From: Chara braunii
Taxonomy: Eukaryota > Streptophyta > Charophyceae > Charales > Characeae
NCBI GenBank assembly: GCA_003427395.1
Contig: BFEA01000159.1
Span: 266,234-292,648, forward strand
DNA length: 26,415 bases
Direction: 5' to 3'
The notes below the pieces were generated by a model. That model was not told the DNA's origin. It saw only the letters and a program-made list of their open reading frames with translations, and did not search any database. Shown here piece by piece: positions 18,734-26,415 of this stretch (position 1 is the first letter of the stretch; each line of letters opens with the position of its first letter). A program made the position numbers and the translations under genes.

Positions 18734-19009
18734 GTCTGATTTCGGCTTACAAAATTTTCAGTTCACTGTCCACTCCATAGCGTCCCAGGCCTGAGAGTTT
18801 GNCTTCCTTAAGCCAGGGATGCAGGTTCCTCGTGAACCAGGCCGCTTGTCGGCCACCAAATAAAATTTTAAGAAGGATTTTGTCTGCTTGTTTGACTTNC
18901 TCAACTGTTGACCTTTTCACATGGAGGTTACCTCAGCTCTTNATCAGGCATCAATGCCAAGGATGACCCCAGTAACGAGGGTATTCACTCTGTCTGCTAT
19001 GCTGGGAGT
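18734..19009. other. No gene recognised
   Basis: Mixed sequence with single N bases and no repeat or ORF of note. Confidence 0.4.
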
Positions 19010-19195
19010 AGGGTATACCAAACCCTCTTTTATGTTCTCTTGTCTGAAAGACATCTTCTCAGTTCCTCACTTGACGGAGATACCAAACCCTTGTTTTCTT
19101 TCTCTGGCCTGAGTGAGGCGTCTCCTCAACTTCTCANATAAAAGGGAGGGGATACCAAACCCTTTTCTTTTCTCTGGTCTGGGAACTTCAGATAA
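19010..19195 (+). repeat. Degenerate repeat, three units of about 70 bp
   Basis: ATACCAAACCCTT-TTT-TTCTCTGGTCTG-type segments recur at about 19014, 19080 and 19154. Confidence 0.6.
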
Positions 19196-19399
19196 GTATT
19201 TGCATACCTGCAAAACCAGCCAGTCCCACAAACAACAACCATGCCCCAGCAAGCAGACTCTCTCACAACCAGTAGTTAAGCATAAACAAACTAAAATAAA
19301 ACCCATAAATAAAATATTAAATAATAAATAATAATTAGTACATAACAACTCTTCTTACCCAGGACTTATTGATTGCCTTGATTTCGGCCCACCACTGAC

Positions 19400-19960
19400 C
19401 AGGAATGTCAGACGTCCCGTCAGTTTGACATATCTCATTCGGTCCGCCTAAGGCCAGGACTAGTCAGACCATTTGTCTTGACAGCCCCTTTGACCTGCCT
19501 CCAGGTCAGGACCAATCATACTCACTACTCGAGTATGACAGCCCTTTGGCACTCTCGTCAGGACACCCAGACTATTGCGGGTCTGGTCACCCTGTGACAG
19601 TAGACGTCCCGTCAGTCTGACTGTCCCGAATCCGAATTTGACAATTGCGGTCAGGGACCGGCTCACCTACCAGTTTTTGCCCAAGGGCGTTGGCTACCCC
19701 GCCCAGACTTTTGAACGTGGAACCCGGTCTAACCACAGTTCCAGGCTCTGGCTAACCTCACTGGATTGCATCCTCTGACTGCGGTAGGGTTCCAGCTGAC
19801 CCCTTTCAGCCTCATAGGCCAGNNTCCCGGAGTCTTAGCCTCAGCTGACTACGGAATTCGACACTCGCGTCGGGGACCTGTTGACCTCACCAGATTGCAA
19901 CCTACTGCGGTAAGGCTCTGGCTAGCCTCGGCAATCAACGCATCCTTAGGTTAGAGAAGA
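19400..19960 (+). repeat. Complex of degenerate direct repeats
   Basis: GACGTCCCGTCAGT(T/C)TGAC occurs at about 19411 and 19604. A segment with CCTCACTGGATTGCATCC and CTGCGGTAGGGTTCCAGCTG at about 19757 recurs at about 19885. No coding sequence is supported. Confidence 0.55.
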
Positions 19961-20039
19961 AAACTCCCAGGCACAGACAATCAAGTAAGCATATCATGAC
20001 CCACAAGCAGACTGCCNTCGCCCCATAACAGAACAAACA

Positions 20040-20445
20040 TTTCTCAAGAGACCTCCCTTCAGTCTCAAGAGGTCATGAACAATAACATGCTAGCCAACAC
20101 TAAGGGTTCGCAAGAAACCTCCCTTCAGCCTCAAGCAAAGACTTAGTGCTAGCCCCAGAGAGGTCCCTTCCCTCAACTGGGATTTCTTTTTCCAAGAGAC
20201 GTCACGTCAGTCTCAAGGAAATACCGAAACTTTGATCTCAAAGAGGTCTCTTCCCTCATCTGAGTGAAGACAGATCCTTAGCCAAGAAGCACGAAGTCCC
20301 TCTACTGACCACTCTCAGTCAAGTAAAGTTGAACTTNTTTATGCCTGCCTTCGTCTGAANCTCTTGAAAGGACAACTAAGTCAGAGACATGAAGTCCTTC
20401 TGCTGATAACTTTCAATCAGACAGAACTGAACTTATATCTGCCCA
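20040..20445 (+). repeat. Degenerate direct repeats (CCTCCCTTCAG and GAAGTCC types)
   Basis: AAGAGACCTCCCTTCAGTCTC-like units recur several times between 20047 and 20270, and a roughly 45-base unit (GAAGTCCCTCTACTGACCAC and variant) occurs at about 20292 and 20391. Confidence 0.55.
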
Positions 20446-20679
20446 TCATGATTTCTCTTAGTGATAACAATAATACTGATTATATCATTTGATGTGCCAC
20501 AGCCACGAGCTTCTCAGACCTTGACACTGTGTCAATGCTCTCAGAACTGTACTCACAGTTACTCCCCACTCTCAGGATTTGACACTCATGGAACGACTGT
20601 AGCGCTGCATCAAAGATATAGTCTCATTAACTTAGTTGCTTGCTGAAATAGATAACGAAATGACTTGCTGAAAACTGGA

Positions 20680-20746
20680 ATATTGAAACTGAGATGCTGA
20701 AACTGAAGTACTGAAACTGAAATACTGAAACTGAAATGTTGAATTG
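20680..20746 (+). repeat. 14-bp tandem repeat
   Basis: About five units of the form AAATACTGAAACTG. Confidence 0.85.
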
Positions 20747-20838
20747 ACTATACAAGAATGATCATTGTTCGCTGAAAACTGAGCCTCACTGTCTCAGTGT
20801 CTTACTGTACTCTTTCTCAGTCCTCTATGACCGTTNTC

Positions 20839-21240
20839 TTACTTGGGTGGTTGACTCCTCTTTCCTCTNTTTNGAGTCACTATAGGGATCAAGTCAGGAT
20901 CTCTGAAAATAAACTTACGAAGTCTTGACCCTGACACCATGTCATGAACCCTGGATCCATCCATTTCTGAAATCTCATATACCTTGTCTTCTGCTTCTTC
21001 TCTGATTCTGTAAGGACCAAGCCATCTAGGCTCCAATCTTTTAGTTCATTGTGTCTCAAGAGAACTGTCAAACAAAGGAACAACATCTCCAATCTTCAAT
21101 TTTTTTTTTCTTATGTATTTTTTCTTGTTCCATCATTCTTGATCCGATAGTCTGCTGGATGTCATTCTCTCTGCTGCATCCGTCACTTCCTGATCAACTT
21201 CAGATATCTGCCTCATTCTGATATGAAGGAGTTATGAAAT
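20839..21240 (-). pseudogene. Integrase C-terminal part with GPY module
   Basis: The frame 20839-21036 reads PRWLGPYRI followed by VYEISEMDGSRVHDMVSG, the GPF/Y-type module that follows the integrase core in many Ty3/gypsy elements. It helps integrase bind DNA and chromatin. Upstream, to about 21240, the basic KLKIGDVV stretch and an alpha-helical segment (QISEVDQEVTDAAER) can be read, but only with a frameshift and two stops. The foldback element at 21281-21750 separates it from the core. Confidence 0.8.
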
Positions 21241-21280
21241 AGAATAATATCTGTCGCTTTCTTGACTTGACCATCAACGG

Positions 21281-21750
21281 AAAAAATTCATAGAATTAAA
21301 TAATCATTTTGTAGTGAAATTACATTCTAAATTTAAAATTTTTATTCTATCTTAGAAAACGTCATTCCAATTTTAAAATTTTTCGTCTTACTTAAAAATT
21401 TTCCTTCCAACAATGGGGTATCCCTACTTATTTGAACTGCATGCTACAGATCGAATGAAAGTGTGGACGAGTTTATGAAATATTTTAATTGGACTGTCAT
21501 TCTAAGTAAGGATTTTCGGTCATAAATAGGTTAATCCAATCTAAATAAGAAGATATTTCTTGTAGTAGAATGAAATTTTAATTAAAATATTTCATAAACT
21601 CGTCTAGACTTTCATTCCATTTTGAACAAGTAGATGTAGTTGGAAGGAAAAACTCATATTTAGACGGGATCTTATCAAATAAAACTTAAAAATTTAGAAT
21701 TTGATNAATATTGGAATGATAATTTATAAATATGAAGGATTTTTTTTTTA
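21281..21750. mobile_element. Foldback / MITE-like AT-rich element inside integrase
   Basis: This AT-rich stretch folds back on itself. GACGAGTTTATGAAATATTT begins a perfect 25-base arm at 21466-21490 whose reverse complement is at 21580-21604. Imperfect pairing continues outward (TTCCTTCCAAC at about 21410 with GTTGGAAGGAA at about 21637; CATTCCAAT near 21363 with ATTGGAATG near 21710) to TTCATA at about 21287 and TATGAAGG at 21731. It interrupts integrase between core and C-terminus and encodes nothing itself. No target-site duplication was established. Confidence 0.8.
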
Positions 21751-22238
21751 TTGAATGTTTTTTCAACTTTCATTTCTCGTGGGAATTTTTCTGTTGATGT
21801 CTTGACAATGCTCTCAATAGGCAACGTGGCATATCGGTCGTACCACAGAGTAAAAGGTGCATAACCAGTAGTTCTCTTGACTGTGATTTTATGAGCATAT
21901 ACAGCAGCTCTTAACACCTTTGGCCAATTGCTAAGTTTCTCTTCACACCACTTGGCTAATGAATCTTTCAGGGTTCTGTGGCNTCTTTCAACAGGTGCAT
22001 TCGCTTGAGGATGGTAAGTAGTCACATACCGAATTCTGACAACCAATCTGAGCGTAATTCTTCTGACAACCTCATTTCTGAATTCTAATCCTCTGTCTGA
22101 GACAAATTCTATGATAAAAGGATACCTGGGATAGACTTCCTCTATCCAATCAGCCACTTGCTCGGCTGTCTTCCTTTTCAAAGTTTTTGCCTCAACGTAT
22201 GCAGAGAAATCATCTCTCATGTTTAGTATGTATCTCAT
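21751..22238 (-). pseudogene. Integrase catalytic core (DD35E)
   Basis: The open frame from 22238 shows FVSDRGLEF with catalytic Asp at residue 48 and HPQANAPVER with catalytic Glu at residue 84, giving the D-35-E spacing of retroviral-type integrases. The first catalytic Asp is in HLDLIT just upstream (about 22280), in a different frame. The enzyme joins element cDNA to host DNA. The downstream stretch TGYAPFTLWYDRYATLPIES is typical of this family. After residue 162 the frame is foldback-element sequence. One N falls next to the catalytic Glu. Confidence 0.92.
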
Positions 22239-22736
22239 CCCACCCCCCCTTGCCTGGAGGCATAGTGATGAGATCCAGATGAACTCTACTGCCTGACTCT
22301 ACCAAGATTGTAGGGAATAGGGGCTCAATCATCATCGTGGTAGACCTCTTCTGTCATAAGACACATGATTTACAGTATCTGAAAATCATGCCCCTCATGC
22401 CAAGCCAGAAGTAGAGTTTGATAGTCTTAGAGTAGGTAGCTTCAACAACCCTGTGGCCACCGGCAACCCCTCATGTAGACTAGCGATTATCTCTAACGGC
22501 CTTTCTTTACCACAGACCACTCTTAGTAGAGGTAGGTCTCCCTTACCATCCACAAAGAGATGTCCTCTTTTTAGTGTGAATTTCTTCCTTGAATCTTTAC
22601 AATAATATTCTTTTAGCTGCTCTTTCTTTATCTTTTTGTCAATCTCTTGATAATTTTCAGCATATTCTTCAAAGAAGAAAAATATATTTTCTTCCTTCTT
22701 TTCACTTTCCTCATCCTCCTTTGGTCCTGAACTTCC
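22239..22736 (-). pseudogene. Integrase zinc-binding (HHCC) region, frameshifted
   Basis: Reading with two or more frame changes gives SLHEGLPGGHR followed about 28 residues later by YCKSCV, matching the H-x-H and C-x2-C pattern of integrase N-terminal domains. Stops and frameshifts lie at about 22450 and 22360. The acidic and Lys-rich stretch before it (about 22620-22736) is the linker after RNase H. Confidence 0.75.
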
Positions 22737-24708
22737 TTAAATTTCATGAGCAGCCACTGTTGTTGTTTTAACTCTTGCATACCAATCGTTTCGTTCATCA
22801 TCTTCTTCTTTCTCTAGAATCGACTCATAAACGTATGCACTTGGAATTTCTCCCCAACTGCCTCTTTCTTCTGGCCACATACTCCACTTGTAGGAGCATG
22901 GTGCCTCACAATCTTCATCGTCGTTTTCATTAAGGAAATTATCAACATAGGCAGATTCTTCAATTGTTCCATTCACATCTTCTTCTTTCTCCCGCCACTC
23001 AATCCGGCTTAAGCCATCCGCTCTGTTCTTCTCAGTGAGAATCTTTTCCAATTTAAAATCATATGTCCAGATGAAAGCGATCCACCTGCTGACTATTGGA
23101 TCTACTTGTTGGTGTTTTTTAATGGCACCTATCACAACAGATGCATCAGTCCTTAGGATGAATCTCCTTCNCAAAACGTAGTGCCTAAAGCACCTGAGGC
23201 CATGGATGATTGACAGTAGCTCTTTCCTGAATTGGGTGTAGCCTCTTTCAGTAGAATTGAGGGTTCTGCTTTCAAATCTTAAAGGTCTTTCTCTCTCATT
23301 TTCATCTTTCTGTATAAGTACCCCACCCAGAGGAATTTGTCCTCCATCAACCTCAATGATGAAATGTCTTGTCTCCTCATCATCATAATATGGTACTATC
23401 AGCATTACACCACCATCTCTTAGTTTTTCTTGCAACGTTTCTGCTGCAGTCTGTCTTTTATCATTCCATGCTAAGTTAGCCCCTTGTCTTACCATCTCTC
23501 TAAGAGGCTCTGCAAGGGCAGCAAAATGAGGAATACAAATCCTCCAGAATCCACAGACTCCCAAAAAACTCCTTACATCTGTCACTCTTTTGAGAGACAG
23601 AGGCCAGTTCAAGATCTTGTCTTTTTTCTTGGGATCTGGGCTCCTACCCTTAGAAAAGCATCTGAAGCCCACAAGTATCACTTCTGGTTGGAAGAAAAGG
23701 GACTTCGGTTCATTGGCAGTCAGATTATACTTCTGAAGTCTTTCTAGGACCATCTTTACTCCTTCAGCGTGTTCCCAGAGAAACTTTCTGACTCCCCTTG
23801 CGACCAAAGTTTCATCTCTTACCAGGGGTCCTTTTACAAGATTATCATCAATGTAGGGACTAGTTATTTCAGGAGAAATATCTTGCATGACTTTGATCAT
23901 ATCCCTTTGAACCACCGTCACTCCGTTAGTCTAGCCCTGAGGTACCACACACATCTGAACAAGTCCTCTCGGCGTGTCCATGGCAGTCATGGGTCGGCTA
24001 ATGGGATCAATAAGGAACTGATCATAGCCAGAATACAGATCAACTAGGGAATAAATACATCGACCAACAAATGATTCAGCGAGGAGATCAGCATTAGGAA
24101 GGCTACCTGCATCACGTACCGTTACAGAATTGAGCTTCTGAAGATTCTGTATCCATCTTAGTCCGCCCTCTGGTTTCCAAAAACAAAATCAGTGGTTAGC
24201 ATACGGTCCATCANCAAGTTTAGCAACATCGNATGCAATCTTCTTGTCAAGGTACTTTACTACTTCCGCTTCTTCCTTTAGGGCATACTTAGTTGGTCTA
24301 TCATTCCATGGAACATTATCAACTGTCCAAATTTTGGCCATCTTGATCATGTCCACGTCCAATCGTCCCCTCTCTTCATCATTAAAGGAGAAAGCACCAG
24401 AGAATTCTTGACACACTTTGAAGATAAATTATTTCTCTTTAGGCAGGATAAACTGACCCGAGCCTATCTTCATCGTGTCAAACCTCTCTTTGGTGACCCT
24501 ATTCTCCAGTTTTGCTGATTCCCTCAATGCTCTTATGATTTGTCTCTCCTTTTCCAATGCTTCATCATAATCTTTCTCTATTAAGACTGTCACTGAGTTT
24601 TTCTTTACCCCCTCGGGTTTGTATTTTCTTTTCGACCGAGTGACTATTTTCCTAAAACAGGGTGAGTCGATGCAAATCTCAATTCCATCTTTCCTCCCGT
24701 AGCAGTCT
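22737..24708 (-). pseudogene. Reverse transcriptase - RNase H
   Basis: One minus-strand frame covers this region with stops at 24429 (TAA), 24189 (TGA) and 23931 (TAG). It makes element cDNA and degrades the RNA template. Motifs in order: KPEGGLRWIQNLQKLN, LVDLYSGYDQ (motif A with catalytic Asp), TPRGLVQMCVVPQG followed by a stop where Trp is expected (motif B), and YIDD (motif C, residues 23-26 of the last open piece). FLGVCGFWRI and an RNase H domain follow, with IIEVDGG, KELLSIIHGL and RTDAS. Catalytic residues are kept but the frame is broken. No retained intact product is possible. Confidence 0.95.
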
Positions 24709-25461
24709 CTACAGCTTTCTTGAAGGCTTCAATTTGTCCATCCTCTTCTTCGAGTTTCCAAGAGCTTTCATCATTTTCGAAACTTGATTGATTCCCACTG
24801 AAATCTCTTCTTTTGCTTCTCGTTTTCCTTCCTCCTTTAGTCTCCTAACCCTTTCAGCNTTCGAAACTTGATTGATTCCCACTGAAATCTCTTCTTTTGC
24901 TTCTCGTTTTCCTTCCTCCTTTAGTCTCCTAACCCTTTCAGCAGATTTCTCCCTCCTGATCAAATTAACAGATAGTTCATGCTTGAAATCATTTTTCGTA
25001 CCGACCATAAAGGTATGTTCTTGAGCAGTTTCTGGGTCCTGTAGACTGATCCAAGATGACCCCTCATGACTGAAAAATTGGACCGCCTTCATCCTATGCA
25101 AGAATGGAGTTCCCAAGATACAGTCATGATCCAGATCAGGTACTACAAAACCTAATAACTCCACATTCATTGTCCCAACCTTGATAGGCAAATTATCAAT
25201 GAATCCAGCCACGAACAGCTCTCCTGCAATATTACTCAGTACATTTTGTGCAGGTCTGTCAATTGATAAATTACAAGCTTTCATCGTTCTTCGTGAAAAA
25301 AGTATCATCTCTATCCTAGAATCTACTAGGACTAGAATCTTCATTTGATTAATGCGAATTGTAAGATGACCACAACCCAGGGTTGCAAATCTCATCTTAC
25401 AACCTGACAGTGATCTATTCACTTGGTTNGGAAAGACCGACCCCAAATAATTAACTTCCAT
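24709..25461 (-). pseudogene. Aspartic protease domain of gypsy Gag-Pol
   Basis: The 250-residue frame has LVDSRIEM at residues 45-52, where the retroviral-type protease active site DSG (or DTG) is expected, and ILGTPFL at 115-121, the conserved second motif, preceded by LLGFVVPDLDHD. The Gly after Asp-Ser is replaced by Arg, so activity would be doubtful even if expressed. A Lys/Glu-rich C-terminal segment is duplicated around an N at 24859. In-frame coding-like sequence continues upstream to about 25638 after one TAA at about 25489. The frame differs from that of RT, implying a frameshift near 24700. Confidence 0.85.
24776..24942. repeat. 83-bp perfect tandem duplication around a single N
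   Basis: 24776-24858 and 24860-24942 appear identical and are separated by one N. It duplicates 27 residues of the protease C-terminal segment. An assembly join of overlapping ends is the likeliest cause. Confidence 0.9.
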
Positions 25462-25847
25462 TTTCTTCTTCTCAATTAGCCTTTACAACTCCTCTCTCAG
25501 TTTAGGTCTTAGTGTCATTGCTTCCTTGAAAGACAGTGTCACTTCTGTTTCTTCCAGCATCTTAGCAATTACATCAGAAATCAGCTGATTGCAAGTTTGG
25601 GCACCTTGTTCCGCTCTTGCTCTAAATCACGCTGTCGACCGGTAGAAGGAGTCTGCCGGCACGCCGTCCAAACCCTTTGCCTCGCGCCGCGTTTGTCATC
25701 CACGGGAGTGTTGGTCGGGGCTCCTGTAACCTGCACAAACCTCGTTAGTTCGCATCCACACAAACATGGACCGTAACAGATCTAAGACAAATGCGCGAGC
25801 TGTACACAAGTTCCGTCCTGACAAAAAAATAAAACAATTGTTTCCAT

Positions 25848-26090
25848 TCAGTCCAAAATTATAGGGTTCACGATACTGCTTCCATTCTCAGGCGTGAGAT
25901 TTGCCCCTAACTTTGGAAAGTCGGTTTGAGTGCCAATGGATCTAGTCAACAGTCTGCGTCTAATTCTCCTTCCAATCGGATGCCTCCTATACAGCGCCCG
26001 ACGATCCCAAGGAACCATACTCGAACTCTCAGTATCTGAATTCGCGTCTCGTGCCCACTGGGGCGAAAGCTCGAGATCCACCTTGACCAT
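25848..26090 (-). pseudogene. 80-residue ORF inside family A LTR-like repeat
   Basis: This is the better-preserved counterpart of the fossil at 6283-6526. It has an acidic start (DLELSPQWARDANSDTESSS), a very basic middle (RRHPIGRRIRRRLLTRSIG) and an acidic/polar tail ending in IILD. I recognise no domain. The stop lies about 210 bases before the end of the repeat. The upstream coding-like frame overlaps its start by phase change. Confidence 0.4.
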
Positions 26091-26284
26091 TCCTTCGTGC
26101 TATGCAGCCGTCACTCGTCGTGGAAGATTGTGATGTGTCGTTGCTCCTCCAAGTCCCTGCCCACTAGCTCCGGACTAAAATCCTGGTACGCAACCCTCTT
26201 AAAGGTCCAATCCTTCGTGTTTTCCTCTTCGGATGACCCAGCCCACAAAGTGTCCCTTCAGAAGGCACGGTCAGGAGAAGCCCG

Positions 26285-26415
26285 GTTCGCAAAGTACCTC
26301 TTCGGAAGGCCCGCTTCACAAAGTACCTCTTCGGATAGCCCGCTTCACAAAGTACCTCTTCGGAGAGCCCGCTTCACAAAGTACCTCTTCGGATAGCCCG
26401 CTTCACAAAGTACCT
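26285..26415 (-). repeat. 29-bp minisatellite, inverted array
   Basis: Units with AAAGTACCTCTTCGG at 26291, 26320, 26349, 26378 and 26407 repeat every 29 bases and run off the window. It is the reverse complement of the array at 5825-6110. Confidence 0.95.

Larger units (their letters stand above)
20839..25640 (-). mobile_element. Ty3/gypsy LTR retrotransposon, pol region, decayed
   Basis: In minus-strand order the region encodes an aspartic protease, reverse transcriptase, RNase H, integrase zinc-binding domain, integrase core and integrase C-terminal GPY module. RT before integrase is the Ty3/gypsy order. The coding sequence has several in-frame stops, frameshifts, N bases, an 83-bp duplication and a foldback insertion, so it is not functional. 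The upstream end abuts an inverted family A repeat at 25632-25640, with no upstream Gag visible. Downstream (below 20839) only degenerate repeats are seen, which may be a worn 3' LTR. Confidence 0.93.
25632..26415 (-). mobile_element. LTR-like repeat family A, copy 3 (inverted, cut by window edge)
   Basis: The minus strand matches about 5830-6729 of copy 1, including the 29-bp array, both coding-like fossils and the end GTCGACAG (25632-25639). The match stops exactly where the primer site begins in copy 1. Here gypsy coding sequence follows instead. The rest lies beyond the window. Confidence 0.8.

Overview
The window looks like repeat-rich nuclear DNA of a eukaryote. No intact host gene, rRNA, tRNA or CRISPR array is visible. 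Almost everything that can be recognised is decayed LTR-retrotransposon material, with minisatellites, microsatellites, one assembly gap (15529-16283) and scattered single N bases. A Ty3/gypsy pol and a primer-binding site resembling the tRNA-Asp type of plant Ty3/gypsy (Athila-like) elements make a plant or streptophyte alga plausible. That is inference, and no species is claimed.

Layout, left to right. An (AG)n tract (1-64) is followed by a minus-strand LTR-like repeat, called family B here (about 935-1890), with an initiator-Met-like primer site at 1023-1034. Weak coding fossils follow at 2411-2993. A second LTR-like repeat, family A, runs from about 3972 to 6729 on the plus strand. It holds a TATA box, a GC-rich 51/52-bp minisatellite, a looser GGGCGCAC-type repeat, a 29-bp minisatellite and coding-like fossils. 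A tRNA-Asp-type primer site (6730-6747) sits directly after it. The presumed internal region (6748-9990) carries an unrecognised polyprotein-like fossil in several frames, and then a truncated second family A copy (9991-10912).

A different unrecognised fossil ORF lies at 11577-12354. It is followed by 23-bp and 11-bp tandem repeats, a (TA)n tract and a possible minus-strand LTR end near 14371. After the gap an inverted family B copy (about 16640-17830) leads into a pyrimidine-rich leader and a Gag-like N-terminus (18251-18733). The stretch 18790-20830 is made of short degenerate repeats.

From 20839 to 25640 on the minus strand lies a Ty3/gypsy pol fossil: protease, reverse transcriptase, RNase H, integrase. 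It is broken by stops and frameshifts and has a foldback (MITE-like) insertion of about 470 bp inside the integrase. The window closes with a third family A copy in inverted orientation (25632-26415, cut by the window edge), directly upstream of the gypsy coding sequence.

No set of genes here appears to work together today. The least explained material is the family A internal coding fossil and the LTR architecture with a dimeric minisatellite.
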